Positions 1-5,836 of a stretch of DNA of 6,571 nt are shown piece by piece (positions within the stretch are counted from its first letter, which is position 1; the number at the start of each line of letters is the position of its first letter). Source of the DNA: an uncultured Oscillibacter sp. GTDB taxonomy: Bacteria; Bacillota; Clostridia; Oscillospirales; Oscillospiraceae. Where the stretch lies: assembly GCA_904393855.1 (NCBI GenBank), contig CAJFNE010000118.1:1-6571 (forward strand), in the 5' to 3' direction. Below the pieces are notes generated by a model. It worked only from the letters and a program-made list of their open reading frames with translations. It was not told the origin of the DNA and ran no database searches. Both the position numbers and the translations under genes were made by a program.

Positions 1-269
1 CCGCGCCGGAGCTCTTCACCGGCAGCGGCACCTCCTATTCCACCGTGCAGGAGGACGGCTACGCCCGCTGGTACCAGGTGGGCGGCGCCGCCGGGAAGAC
101 CATGGCGGTCCAGGTGCCGGAGGACGCCGGCTTCTGGGTCTACGACGCCGCCGGGCAGGTAACGGCCTCCTCCGTGCTGTGGGGAGACACCTCCGTCACA
201 TTGCCGGAGGGCGGGGCCATCGCCTTTGTTGGCGACCCCGGCGCCCGGTTCCATCTGTCCTTCCAGTAA
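1..269 (+). CDS. 3' end of an unrecognised protein (last 88 residues)
   Basis: The reading frame is open from the left edge (first whole codon at position 3) to a TAA at 267-269, so only the C-terminus of a longer protein is visible. An internal GTG at 45 is not preceded by a Shine-Dalgarno site and the frame stays open upstream of it, so I treat the gene as truncated by the window edge. The visible part is rich in Gly, Ala, Val, Thr and aromatic residues arranged like short beta strands with turns (for example WYQVGG, GFWVYDAAG, AIAFVGDPGARF). It has no transmembrane helix and no Cys. This suits a small beta-sandwich domain at the end of an exported or cell-surface protein, but that is inference from composition only. 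I do not recognise the family. The gene converges on the stalk-domain gene at 342-1370, and the hairpin at 283-311 separates them. Confidence 0.6.
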   Translation, partial: APELFTGSGTSYSTVQEDGYARWYQVGGAAGKTMAVQVPEDAGFWVYDAAGQVTASSVLWGDTSVTLPEGGAIAFVGDPGARFHLSFQ

Positions 270-282
270 CTCCAAGCAGCAG

Positions 283-316
283 CGAAGCCCCGGCCAGTGG
301 CCGGGGCTTCGTTTCG
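283..316 (+). terminator. Rho-independent terminator between convergent genes
   Basis: A perfect 13-bp stem (283-295 pairing with 299-311, arms CGAAGCCCCGGCC / GGCCGGGGCTTCG) closes a 3-nt loop. It begins 14 nt after the stop codon of the plus-strand gene. On the plus strand it is followed by a T-rich but interrupted tail (TTTCGTTTCG). On the minus strand it sits about 30 nt after the stop of the stalk-domain gene but has no T-tract there. It therefore clearly serves the plus-strand gene and may also act as a weak stop for the opposing one. Confidence 0.8.
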
Positions 317-341
317 TTTCGTGGTTTCGCGGAATCCCCCA

Positions 342-1370
342 TCAGGTCAGGTAGAAGTCCAGCAGGTTCGCCAGGGTGTGAGCGGAGAGGTAGGTGACGC
401 CATTCTCCTTCACGCAGGTGCCGTAGGTCTCATAGGTCTCGCCCTGGCTGTTCACGCCGCAGACAGCGCCGCCGGGCAGGGCGGTCAGCAGTGTCTCCGT
501 GGTCAGGCCCTCGGGCTTCTCCATGTCGTCCCCGTAGGCCACCACAGCGCCTTTCTGGTGGTCCCAGTAGACCTGCATCCCCAGGGACTCCGCCACGGCC
601 CGGATGGGCAGCAGGGTGTCGCCGTCCTCCGTGGTCTTGACGTTCTGGGCAACGACGCCGCCGTTGACGGAAACCGTGCCCTCCTCGGAAACGGTCAGAT
701 ACCCCCGGTACTCATAGGGGAACACCAGCACCTTCTCCGGCTGGCCCTGGGCGTCGGACCACACCAGGATGCGGGTGCCGGGGATCAGGTCCTCCAGCCG
801 GACCTCATCCTCACTCTGGTAGCGCGCCAGCTCCGCGTCGTCGGTGATCTTCAGGGTGGTGCCGTCGGTGGCGGTAACCTCCGTCCAGGTCATGGCCGGG
901 GGCGGATAGATGGCAGCCGCCACTTGAGGCGTCACGTTGTAAATCTCATAGAACTGGGGCACCGCGTAATCCGCAGGAATATTCCCCAGGATCAGGATTG
1001 CCGTGGCGTGGGGCGGCAGGCTCATCGTCATGGTGGGACCCGCCCAGGCGTAGACGGTGTCGCCGTCCTGCAGGTCCTGGATATCCATGGGCTCGCCGGT
1101 CACCGCGTCCAGGCAGAGAATGGACTCCCCGTGGAGGATGATCTCGTTGATGCCCTCCTGGTCGCTGGAATTCTTCACATACAGGCCGCCGCCTTCCAGC
1201 CAGGTCAGGGTTCCCCAGACCTGGGCCGGAGCCATATGGGTGGGCTCAGCGATGGCCGTCGTCTCCGCCGTCTCCCCTGTGGTCTCCGCCGCAAAGGCAG
1301 GGACGGCCAGAAGCGCCGCGCAGAGGATCAAAGAGAAGCACTGAATCAAGCGTTTCTTCATCATCGTCAT
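342..1370 (-). CDS. Secreted stalk-domain (copper amine oxidase N-terminal-like) protein
   Basis: This is a 342-residue exported protein. Residues 1-27 form a signal peptide: basic MKKR, then a hydrophobic core (CFSLILCAALLAV) and an AFA-A cleavage site. A Thr/Glu-rich linker follows. Residues about 50-220 are an unrecognised beta-rich region with many short strands. Residues about 230-280 match the copper amine oxidase N-terminal-like (stalk) fold: VSVNGG, then LLPIRAVAESLG, then VYWDHQKGAVVAY. The phrase NGVTYLSAHTLANLL near the C-terminus resembles the second half of that repeat. In Firmicutes such domains sit on extracellular proteins and are thought to be cell-wall-associated; no copper chemistry is implied. 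The open frame extends upstream to 1520, but that stretch reads through repeat sequence. GGAAAGG lies 6 nt before the ATG at 1370, the best-supported start. ATGs at 1376, 1364 and 1361 are alternatives, and all keep the signal peptide. The specific role is unknown. Confidence 0.85.
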   Translation of the reverse strand: MTMMKKRLIQCFSLILCAALLAVPAFAAETTGETAETTAIAEPTHMAPAQVWGTLTWLEGGGLYVKNSSDQEGINEIILHGESILCLDAVTGEPMDIQDLQDGDTVYAWAGPTMTMSLPPHATAILILGNIPADYAVPQFYEIYNVTPQVAAAIYPPPAMTWTEVTATDGTTLKITDDAELARYQSEDEVRLEDLIPGTRILVWSDAQGQPEKVLVFPYEYRGYLTVSEEGTVSVNGGVVAQNVKTTEDGDTLLPIRAVAESLGMQVYWDHQKGAVVAYGDDMEKPEGLTTETLLTALPGGAVCGVNSQGETYETYGTCVKENGVTYLSAHTLANLLDFYLT

Positions 1371-1418
1371 TTCCATCCTTTCCGATGTTGGTCGAGCGGG
1401 GCTCGGTTTGGTAATTCT

Positions 1419-1444
1419 GACGGAGCGTGAGGAGGAAAAGTTCC
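1419..1444 (-). promoter_or_regulatory. Candidate ECF-sigma promoter of the stalk-domain gene
   Basis: On the minus strand GGAAC (1444-1440, followed by TTTT) and CGTC (1422-1419, followed by AGAA) are separated by 17 nt. This matches the general pattern of ECF sigma factor promoters (an AAC-containing -35 and a CGTC-type -10 at 16-17 nt). Transcription would start near 1412, giving a leader of about 40 nt before the ATG at 1370. No convincing sigma-A promoter is visible in the same interval. The idea suits a secreted envelope protein, but it rests on a short motif match and no sigma factor gene is in the window. Confidence 0.35.
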
Positions 1445-1487
1445 CGGAAATGGGAAAAAATTTTGGCGTCCGTTCGGGCGCGGGGAA

Positions 1488-1534
1488 GCGGCGATGCGCC
1501 GCACTCTCCCGGGCGACCACAGGTCGCCCCTACG
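1488..1534 (+). repeat. Palindromic intergenic repeat module, copy 1 (double hairpin)
   Basis: This 47-bp module contains two perfect hairpins. The first is GCGGCG-ATG-CGCCGC (1488-1502). The second is GGGCGACC-ACA-GGTCGCCC (1511-1529), followed by CTACG. It recurs in opposite orientation at 5771-5817 with 44 of 47 positions identical. A second shared word, CCGTTCCATCGGACG at 1585-1599, follows after about 50 nt. In the other copy the equivalent word lies only two bases away, so copy 1 carries extra sequence (1535-1584, including a CGCCC-AAAC-GGGCG hairpin). The module lies between the typA terminator and the stalk-domain gene. It explains the spurious peptide RCAALSRATTGRPY readable through it. 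Confidence 0.85.
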
Positions 1535-1604
1535 TTCCCGCCCAAACGGGCGCATTTGCTAGGCCACCAACATGGCCCGTGCCCCCGTTCCATCGGACGC
1601 ACTC

Positions 1605-1640
1605 AAAAAGGGGCCCCAGCCTCCCGGCCAGGGCCCTTTT
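1605..1640 (-). terminator. Terminator of typA
   Basis: On the minus strand, 12 nt after the typA stop codon, AAAAGGGCCC (1640-1631) pairs with GGGGCCCCTTTTT (1617-1605) with one bulged base, around a GC-rich loop. The stem ends in a run of five T. This is a standard Rho-independent terminator. The plus strand also reads hairpin plus TTTT (1637-1640), so it could act in both directions, although no plus-strand gene enters it. Confidence 0.85.
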
Positions 1641-1652
1641 CCAAGGAAATAC

Positions 1653-3476
1653 TTATTTCTTCCCATGCAGCGCCTTCATGCGCTTCTCATGATCCAGAAT
1701 GGACTTCCGCATCCGCAGGCTCTTGGGCGTGACCTCCAGCAGCTCATCGTCCGCCAGGAACTCCAGACACTGCTCCAGGCTCATCTGCTTGGGAGGCACC
1801 AGCCGCAGCGCCTCGTCGGAACCGCTGGCCCGCATGTTGGTCAGCTGTTTCTTCTTGCACACGTTGACCGTGATGTCCTCGCTCCGAGGGCTGACGCCGA
1901 TCACCATGCCGGCGTACACCGGCACGCCGGGGCCGATGAAGAGGGTGCCCCGCTCCTGGGCGTTGTACAATCCGTAGGTGACGGACTCGCCGGTCTCGAA
2001 AGAGATCATGGAGCCGGTGCCCCGGCGGGAGATGTCGCCCTTATAGGGGGCGTAGGAGTCAAACACACTGGCCATGATGCCCTCGCCCTTGGTATCGGTG
2101 AGGAAATCGCTGCGGTAGCCGAAGAGGCCCCGGGCGGGGATCAGGAACTCGATCTTCATCCGCTCGCCAACGGGAGTCATCTCCACCAGGTCCCCCTTCC
2201 GGGAGCCCAGCTTCTCGATCACCGCGCCCACGCAGTCGCCGGGCACGTCCACCACCAGACGCTCGATGGGCTCACACTTGACCCCGTCGATCTCCTGGTA
2301 CAGCACCCGGGGCGGGGAGACCTGGAACTCGTACCCCTCCCGGCGCATGGTCTCGATGAGGATGGAGAGGGACATCTCGCCCCGGCCCGCCACGTTGAAG
2401 GCGGTCTCCCGGTCGGTGTCGGTGACCTTCAGGGACACATCCCGCAGGGTCTCCCGGTACAGCCGGTCCCGCAGCTGGCGGGAGGTGACAAACTTGCCCT
2501 CCCGGCCGGCAAAGGGGGAGTCGTTGACGGAGAAGGTCATCTCCATGGTGGGGGCGCTGATCTTGACGAAAGGCAGGGCCTCCACGCAGTCCGGGGCGCA
2601 GATGGTGTCACCGATGGTGATATCGGGGATGCCGCTCATGGCGATGATGTTGCCGGCGGTGGACTCCGTCACCGGATTGCGGTTCAGCCCCTCAAACTCA
2701 TAGATGGCGGTGGCCCGGGCCTTGCGGAGCACCGCCTCCGGGTCGTGGTAGTTGCACACCGCGATCTCCTGGTTCTGCTTCAGGACACCCCGCTCAATGC
2801 GGCCGATGGCAATCCGGCCCACGAAGTCGTTGTAGTCGATGGAGGAAACCAGCATCTGGAACGGCGCCTCCACATCCGCCTCCGGGGCGGGGATATATTC
2901 CAGGATGGTCTCAAAGAGGGGCTTGAGGTCGGTGCCCGGCACATCGGGGGAGTAGGAGGCGGTACCGTTCCGGCCAGAGCAGAACAGCATGGGGGAATCC
3001 AGCTGCTCCGGGGTGGCGTCCAGGTCCATGAGGAGCTCCAGCACCTCGTCCACCACCTCGTGGATGCGCTGGTCGGGGCGGTCGATCTTGTTGACCACCA
3101 CGATGACCCGGTGGCCCAGCTCCAACGCCTTGGAGAGGACGAAGCGGGTCTGGGGCATGGGACCCTCGGCGGCGTCCACCAGCAGGATGACGCCGTTTAC
3201 CATCTTCAGGATGCGCTCCACCTCTCCGCCGAAATCGGCGTGGCCCGGAGTGTCCACGATGTTGATCTTGGTGTCCTTGTACCGGATGGCGGTGTTCTTG
3301 GCCAGGATCGTGATGCCCCGCTCCCGCTCCAGGTCGCCGGAGTCCATGACCCGGTCCACCACCTCCTGGTTTTCCCGGTAGACGCCGCCCTGCTTGAGCA
3401 TCTCATCCACCAGCGTGGTCTTGCCGTGGTCCACGTGGGCGATGATGGCGACGTTTCTCAAATGTTCATTCTGCAT
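1653..3476 (-). CDS. typA: Ribosome-associated translational GTPase TypA/BipA
   Basis: This 607-residue protein has the usual TypA/BipA length and full GTPase signature. The P-loop AHVDHGKT is at residues 13-20, the switch I motif RERGIT ends at T56, DTPGH is at 75-79 and NKID at 129-132. An EF-Tu-like beta-barrel (about 200-290), an EF-G-like domain V (about 395-480) and the BipA-specific C-terminal domain follow. The C-terminal domain includes NVCKKKQLTNMRASGSDEA and a basic tail typical of the family. It lacks an EF-G domain IV. TypA binds the ribosome near the A site and supports 50S assembly and growth under cold or other stress (family knowledge). The ATG at 3476 is preceded by AAGGAG 9 nt upstream, and the N-terminus aligns with the family. 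It is transcribed alone, from a promoter at 3646-3674 to a terminator at 1605-1640. An upstream ORF overlaps its first codons. Confidence 0.97.
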   Translation of the reverse strand: MQNEHLRNVAIIAHVDHGKTTLVDEMLKQGGVYRENQEVVDRVMDSGDLERERGITILAKNTAIRYKDTKINIVDTPGHADFGGEVERILKMVNGVILLVDAAEGPMPQTRFVLSKALELGHRVIVVVNKIDRPDQRIHEVVDEVLELLMDLDATPEQLDSPMLFCSGRNGTASYSPDVPGTDLKPLFETILEYIPAPEADVEAPFQMLVSSIDYNDFVGRIAIGRIERGVLKQNQEIAVCNYHDPEAVLRKARATAIYEFEGLNRNPVTESTAGNIIAMSGIPDITIGDTICAPDCVEALPFVKISAPTMEMTFSVNDSPFAGREGKFVTSRQLRDRLYRETLRDVSLKVTDTDRETAFNVAGRGEMSLSILIETMRREGYEFQVSPPRVLYQEIDGVKCEPIERLVVDVPGDCVGAVIEKLGSRKGDLVEMTPVGERMKIEFLIPARGLFGYRSDFLTDTKGEGIMASVFDSYAPYKGDISRRGTGSMISFETGESVTYGLYNAQERGTLFIGPGVPVYAGMVIGVSPRSEDITVNVCKKKQLTNMRASGSDEALRLVPPKQMSLEQCLEFLADDELLEVTPKSLRMRKSILDHEKRMKALHGKK

Positions 3477-3615
3477 AATTCTCTTCTCCTTCTTCTATGG
3501 CAAGACCACGCGGGGCCCCGCACCGCGGGGCGCGCCGCATGGCGCGCAATGTCAAATCAAAACCGGCGGCCGTGTTCTCGGGCAGGAGAGCAAATCTCAC
3601 CGTCCCACGTTCCAT
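3466..3615 (-). CDS. Possible 49-residue leader peptide overlapping the typA start
   Basis: An ATG at 3615 begins a 49-codon frame that ends at a TGA (3468-3466) inside typA codons 3-4, so the two frames overlap by 11 nt. It has a strong Shine-Dalgarno site (GGAGG at 3627-3623, 7 nt from the ATG). It starts about 24 nt after the start site predicted from the typA promoter, exactly where a first gene would begin. The peptide starts MERGTVRFALLPEN. Its middle (RRAPRCGAPRG) is encoded by the GC-rich hairpins of the leader. It resembles no family I know. Translation through it would unfold the hairpins and could couple ribosomes onto typA, whose own Shine-Dalgarno site lies inside the frame. It may equally be a chance frame in GC-rich sequence. 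Confidence 0.35.
   Translation of the reverse strand: MERGTVRFALLPENTAAGFDLTLRAMRRAPRCGAPRGLAIEEGEENYAE
3510..3547 (-). promoter_or_regulatory. Tandem or alternative hairpins in the typA leader
   Basis: Two perfect hairpins abut in the typA leader, 34-71 nt before its start codon. One is GCGCGCC / GGCGCGC with a 4-nt loop (3530-3536 with 3541-3547). The other is CCCCGC / GCGGGG with a 3-nt loop (3516-3521 with 3525-3530). The CCCCGC arm can instead pair with GCGGGG at 3510-3515, so the second stem has an alternative partner. No T-run follows, so this is not a plain terminator. A structured leader that influences translation or mRNA stability is possible, but function is not shown. Confidence 0.5.
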
Positions 3616-3645
3616 GCGGCTCCCTCCGTGACATATCAACTCATT

Positions 3646-3674
3646 ATTATAATCACCTGATTCCCATATTGCAA
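3646..3674 (-). promoter_or_regulatory. Sigma-A promoter of typA
   Basis: On the minus strand TTGCAA (3674-3669) and a perfect TATAAT (3651-3646) are separated by exactly 17 nt, in a locally AT-rich stretch that stands out from the GC-rich surroundings. The predicted start is near 3639, giving a leader of about 160 nt before the typA ATG. The marR-MATE terminator lies just upstream, so typA appears to be an independent transcription unit. Confidence 0.8.
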
Positions 3675-3746
3675 GGCAATTTTCCGTAAAATACCGGCAT
3701 TTCCTGGCAAAATCAGCCCTTAGCGCATACAGGTGCTTCCTCCAGC

Positions 3747-3780
3747 AAAAGCCCGGAGCGCCTGCGAGCGCTCCGGGCTT
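3747..3780 (-). terminator. Terminator of the marR-MATE operon
   Basis: On the minus strand, about 70 nt after the MATE stop codon, AAGCCCGGAGCG (3780-3769) pairs with CGCTCCGGGCTT (3760-3749) around an 8-nt loop. A TTTT run ends at 3747. The T-tract is short but the 12-bp stem is perfect. The remaining gene-free sequence between the MATE stop and typA (3675-3746 and 3781-3849) shows nothing I can identify. Confidence 0.75.
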
Positions 3781-3849
3781 CGATTTCTTCCAGGGTGCGG
3801 CCAGGGCAAACTCCCCGTCAAAGGCTCCCCGCTTTCCGCCTGGGACGAC

Positions 3850-5199
3850 TTACCCCTCGGCGAAGGCCTTTCCATACTGATACCGCTTCCGGCCCCAGAG
3901 CAGGAAGCCCACGGCCACCGCCAGGCCCAGGGTCTCCGCCGCCGGCACCGCCAGCCAGATGCCGGTCTCCCCCAGCAGGCGGGGCAGGGTCAGCAGCATT
4001 CCCACCAGGAACACCAGCGTCCTGGCAAAGGAAATGACAGCGGACACCACGCCGTTGGAGAACGCGGTGAACAGGGAGGAGGCAAAGATGCCCACACCCA
4101 TCAGCAGGAAGCTGACCGCGTAGATGGGGAAGCCCCCCAGCGTGATCTGGTACACCGCGCTGTCTGGGTCCGTGAACAGGATCAGGCAGGGCCGAATGAC
4201 GATCTGGGAGAGGACGTAGACCCCAACGGCGCATACCACGATGAAGCGCAGGCAGGACTTGACGATCTCCCGCAGCTGCTTGATGTCCTGGGCGCCGTAC
4301 TTATAGCTGATTACCGGCGCCACCCCCATGGAAAAGCCCAAGTAAATGGCGGAGAACACGAACTGGAAGTACATCACGATGGTGATGGACGCCACGCCGT
4401 CCTCCTGCCAGAACTCCAGGAAGATCAGGTTGAACAGCAGCGTGGTGATGGCGTTGGCGATGTTGCTCACCATCTCCGAGGAGCCGTTGCCGCAGACCTG
4501 CAGCAGCATCCGCCAGTTGGGCCGGAAGGCGGTGAAGTACAGGTCTCCCCGCCGGTTCCAAAAGAAGAACACGAGCCCCGACACCGCCGGGATGCAGTAG
4601 CTGATCACCGTGGCGATGGCGGCGCCCTCCACCCCCATGCCCAGGGGTCCCATGAAGAACCAGTCCAGGACGATGTTGGCAAGGCCCCCGGCCACGGTGA
4701 CGCCCAGTCCCAGCTCCGGCCTTCCGGCGGTGACGAACAGGACCTGGAACACGGACTGCAGGAAGGACGCCGGGGCGAAGCTCACCAGGATCATGGTGTA
4801 GGTCCGGCAGTAGGGGAACTGGGCCTCGCTGGTGCCCAGCAGCCGCAGGATCGGGTCCAGGAATCCCAGGCACACCGCCAGGAATACCACGCTGGCCGCC
4901 ACGGTCACCGCCACGATGCAGCTCAAGTCCTGCCGGGCCTCCTCCGCCTTGCCCTCCCCCAGCTTCCGGGCGATCACGGCGCTGCCGCCGGTACCCAGCA
5001 TGACGCCGATAGCCAGCACCAGGCTGGTCAGGGGATAGGACATGTTGACGGCGGACAGGGCCAGCGTCCCCACGTAGCGGGAGATGAACATGCCGTCCAC
5101 AATGGTGTAGAGGGACAGAAACACCATCATGACCATATTCGGCAGGGCAAATCGGAGAAGGGAGAGCGTGTGAAACTGTCTGGCTAAGGCATTATCCAC
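3850..5199 (-). CDS. MATE-family multidrug efflux transporter (MepA-like)
   Basis: This 449-residue polytopic membrane protein belongs to the MATE (multi-antimicrobial extrusion) family, which exports cationic drugs and metabolites using proton or sodium gradients. The hydropathy pattern fits 12 helices in two six-helix halves. Helix 1 carries LPNMVMMVFLSLYTIVDGMFI with an acidic residue at D35, the position used for cation coupling in NorM-type pumps. GTGGSAVIARKLGEGK closes helix 2, and SMGVAPVISYKYGAQD marks the equivalent point in the second half. The length is close to staphylococcal MepA. I chose GTG at 5199 because GGAGG lies 6 nt upstream. The in-frame ATG at 5223 has no Shine-Dalgarno site and would lie deep inside marR. 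The gene overlaps the marR stop by 8 nt, so translation is probably coupled. The substrate cannot be told from sequence. Confidence 0.93.
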   Translation of the reverse strand: MDNALARQFHTLSLLRFALPNMVMMVFLSLYTIVDGMFISRYVGTLALSAVNMSYPLTSLVLAIGVMLGTGGSAVIARKLGEGKAEEARQDLSCIVAVTVAASVVFLAVCLGFLDPILRLLGTSEAQFPYCRTYTMILVSFAPASFLQSVFQVLFVTAGRPELGLGVTVAGGLANIVLDWFFMGPLGMGVEGAAIATVISYCIPAVSGLVFFFWNRRGDLYFTAFRPNWRMLLQVCGNGSSEMVSNIANAITTLLFNLIFLEFWQEDGVASITIVMYFQFVFSAIYLGFSMGVAPVISYKYGAQDIKQLREIVKSCLRFIVVCAVGVYVLSQIVIRPCLILFTDPDSAVYQITLGGFPIYAVSFLLMGVGIFASSLFTAFSNGVVSAVISFARTLVFLVGMLLTLPRLLGETGIWLAVPAAETLGLAVAVGFLLWGRKRYQYGKAFAEG

Positions 5200-5623
5200 G
5201 GTGCACCTCCCGGGCGAAGGCATCGGTGAAAGCCTGGGTGCCCTCCACCATGGCCTGCCGCAGCTCCTGACTCAGCGACTCCATGGCCCGCTCCTCGATC
5301 CGGTATAGGTCCCGCAGATGGCTCTCCGCGTAGGCCCGGCCCGCCTCGGTGAAGCAGACCAGCTTCTCCTTCAGATCCCGGCCCGCCTCAAAGCGGACAT
5401 AGCCCTGCCGCTCCAGCTCCTTGACGATGGTGTTCACCGTCTGCTTGGGAATCAGCCATTCCTCCGCGATCTGCTTCTGGGTGCAGCCCCGGGCCTGAGC
5501 CAGGGCATACAGGGTCATGACGGTGTTGTAGCTCATGCCATGGGCCTTGGCCCATTCGCCGTACAGAGCCTCCTGGCGGCAGAGGCAGACACACATCTGC
5601 TCCACCTGTTGACGGGCATTCAT
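5192..5623 (-). CDS. MarR-family transcriptional regulator of the adjacent MATE pump
   Basis: This 143-residue protein has the winged helix-turn-helix layout of the MarR family. An N-terminal helix is followed by the HTH at about 31-73 (CTQKQIAEEW, then recognition helix PKQTVNTIVKELERQG), a wing at about 77-91 containing RDLKEKLVCFTEAG, and a long C-terminal dimerisation helix. MarR dimers usually repress drug-efflux operons and release DNA on binding a ligand or on oxidation. Gene order, the 8-nt overlap with the pump, and an inverted repeat in its own promoter all suggest it autoregulates this operon, as MepR does for mepA. Three cysteines alternate at the N-terminus (C11, C13, C15), with others at C47 and C90. 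The ATG at 5623 follows AGGAGG at 6-nt spacing. Confidence 0.93.
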   Translation of the reverse strand: MNARQQVEQMCVCLCRQEALYGEWAKAHGMSYNTVMTLYALAQARGCTQKQIAEEWLIPKQTVNTIVKELERQGYVRFEAGRDLKEKLVCFTEAGRAYAESHLRDLYRIEERAMESLSQELRQAMVEGTQAFTDAFAREVHRG

Positions 5624-5642
5624 AAACTTCCTCCTGATTCAG

Positions 5643-5677
5643 TCCGAAATCAGACGATATTATAGTACGGTTTCGGA
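5643..5677 (-). promoter_or_regulatory. Inverted-repeat operator candidate for the MarR regulator
   Basis: TCCGAAA (5643-5649) and TTTCGGA (5671-5677) form a perfect 7-bp inverted repeat with a 21-bp gap. One arm lies in the spacer between -35 and -10, and the other falls just after the predicted transcription start, so the arms flank the -10 box. A repressor bound here would block RNA polymerase. The arms are 28 bp apart centre to centre, wider than a typical single MarR site, so they may instead mark two separate dimer sites. Assignment to this MarR protein is inferred from position. Confidence 0.6.
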
Positions 5678-5687
5678 TTATTGTCAA
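5659..5687 (-). promoter_or_regulatory. Consensus sigma-A promoter of the marR-MATE operon
   Basis: On the minus strand TTGACA (5687-5682) and TATAAT (5664-5659) are both perfect consensus hexamers with a 17-nt spacer. The predicted start is near 5652, about 30 nt before the marR ATG. So strong a core promoter in front of an efflux operon implies tight repression, which fits the inverted repeat overlapping it. Confidence 0.9.
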
Positions 5688-5711
5688 GAGGGAATCTGCC
5701 GCCTGGTCTCC

Positions 5712-5756
5712 CGGAAAACAGAAACGGCCCTCCGGGCCGAGGAGCGGGAGGGCCGT
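5712..5756 (-). terminator. Terminator upstream of the marR promoter
   Basis: ACGGCCCTCC (5756-5747 on the minus strand) pairs with GGAGGGCCGT (5733-5724) around a 13-nt loop, followed on the minus strand by TTTCTGTTTT. It would stop minus-strand transcription arriving from the right before it reaches the marR promoter. No gene for it to serve is visible within the window; the repeat-filled block lies between it and whatever is further right. Confidence 0.7.
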
Positions 5757-5770
5757 CCGATGGGACGGGG

Positions 5771-5817
5771 CGTAGGGGCGACCTGTGGTCGCCCGGGGAA
5801 GTGCAGCGCATCGCCGC
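5771..5817 (-). repeat. Palindromic intergenic repeat module, copy 2 (double hairpin)
   Basis: This is the inverted partner of the module at 1488-1534, with 44 of 47 positions matching. The REP-like hairpin is GTAG then GGGCGACC-TGT-GGTCGCCC (5776-5794). The second hairpin (5803-5817) carries one G-T wobble in place of a G-C pair. The companion word, on this strand CCGTCCCATCGGACG (5768-5754), lies two bases away and runs into the terminator at 5712-5756. In copy 1 the companion word is also followed directly by a terminator hairpin. Confidence 0.85.
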
Positions 5818-5836
5818 GGGATTCCACCCCCCATTC

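Noticed and set aside
1371..1520. N-terminal extension of the stalk-domain protein to an ATG at 1520
   Set aside because: The extension translates repeat DNA and would place about 50 residues before an obvious signal peptide. A good Shine-Dalgarno site supports the ATG at 1370.
3548..3557. TTGACA on the minus strand upstream of typA as a second promoter
   Set aside because: No acceptable -10 hexamer lies 15-19 nt downstream; that stretch is the GC-rich hairpin sequence.
1572..3689. 705-codon plus-strand frame opposite typA
   Set aside because: It is an antisense shadow of the high-GC typA gene. The opposite strand encodes a complete, unmistakable TypA/BipA.
3733..5187. 484-codon plus-strand frame opposite the MATE gene
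   Set aside because: It is an antisense shadow. It is His/Gln/Gly/Asp-rich low-complexity sequence, while the minus strand encodes a clear 12-helix transporter.
5200..5223. ATG at 5223 as the start of the MATE gene
   Set aside because: It has no Shine-Dalgarno site and lies within the marR coding sequence. GTG at 5199 has GGAGG at ideal spacing and gives a normal MATE N-terminus.
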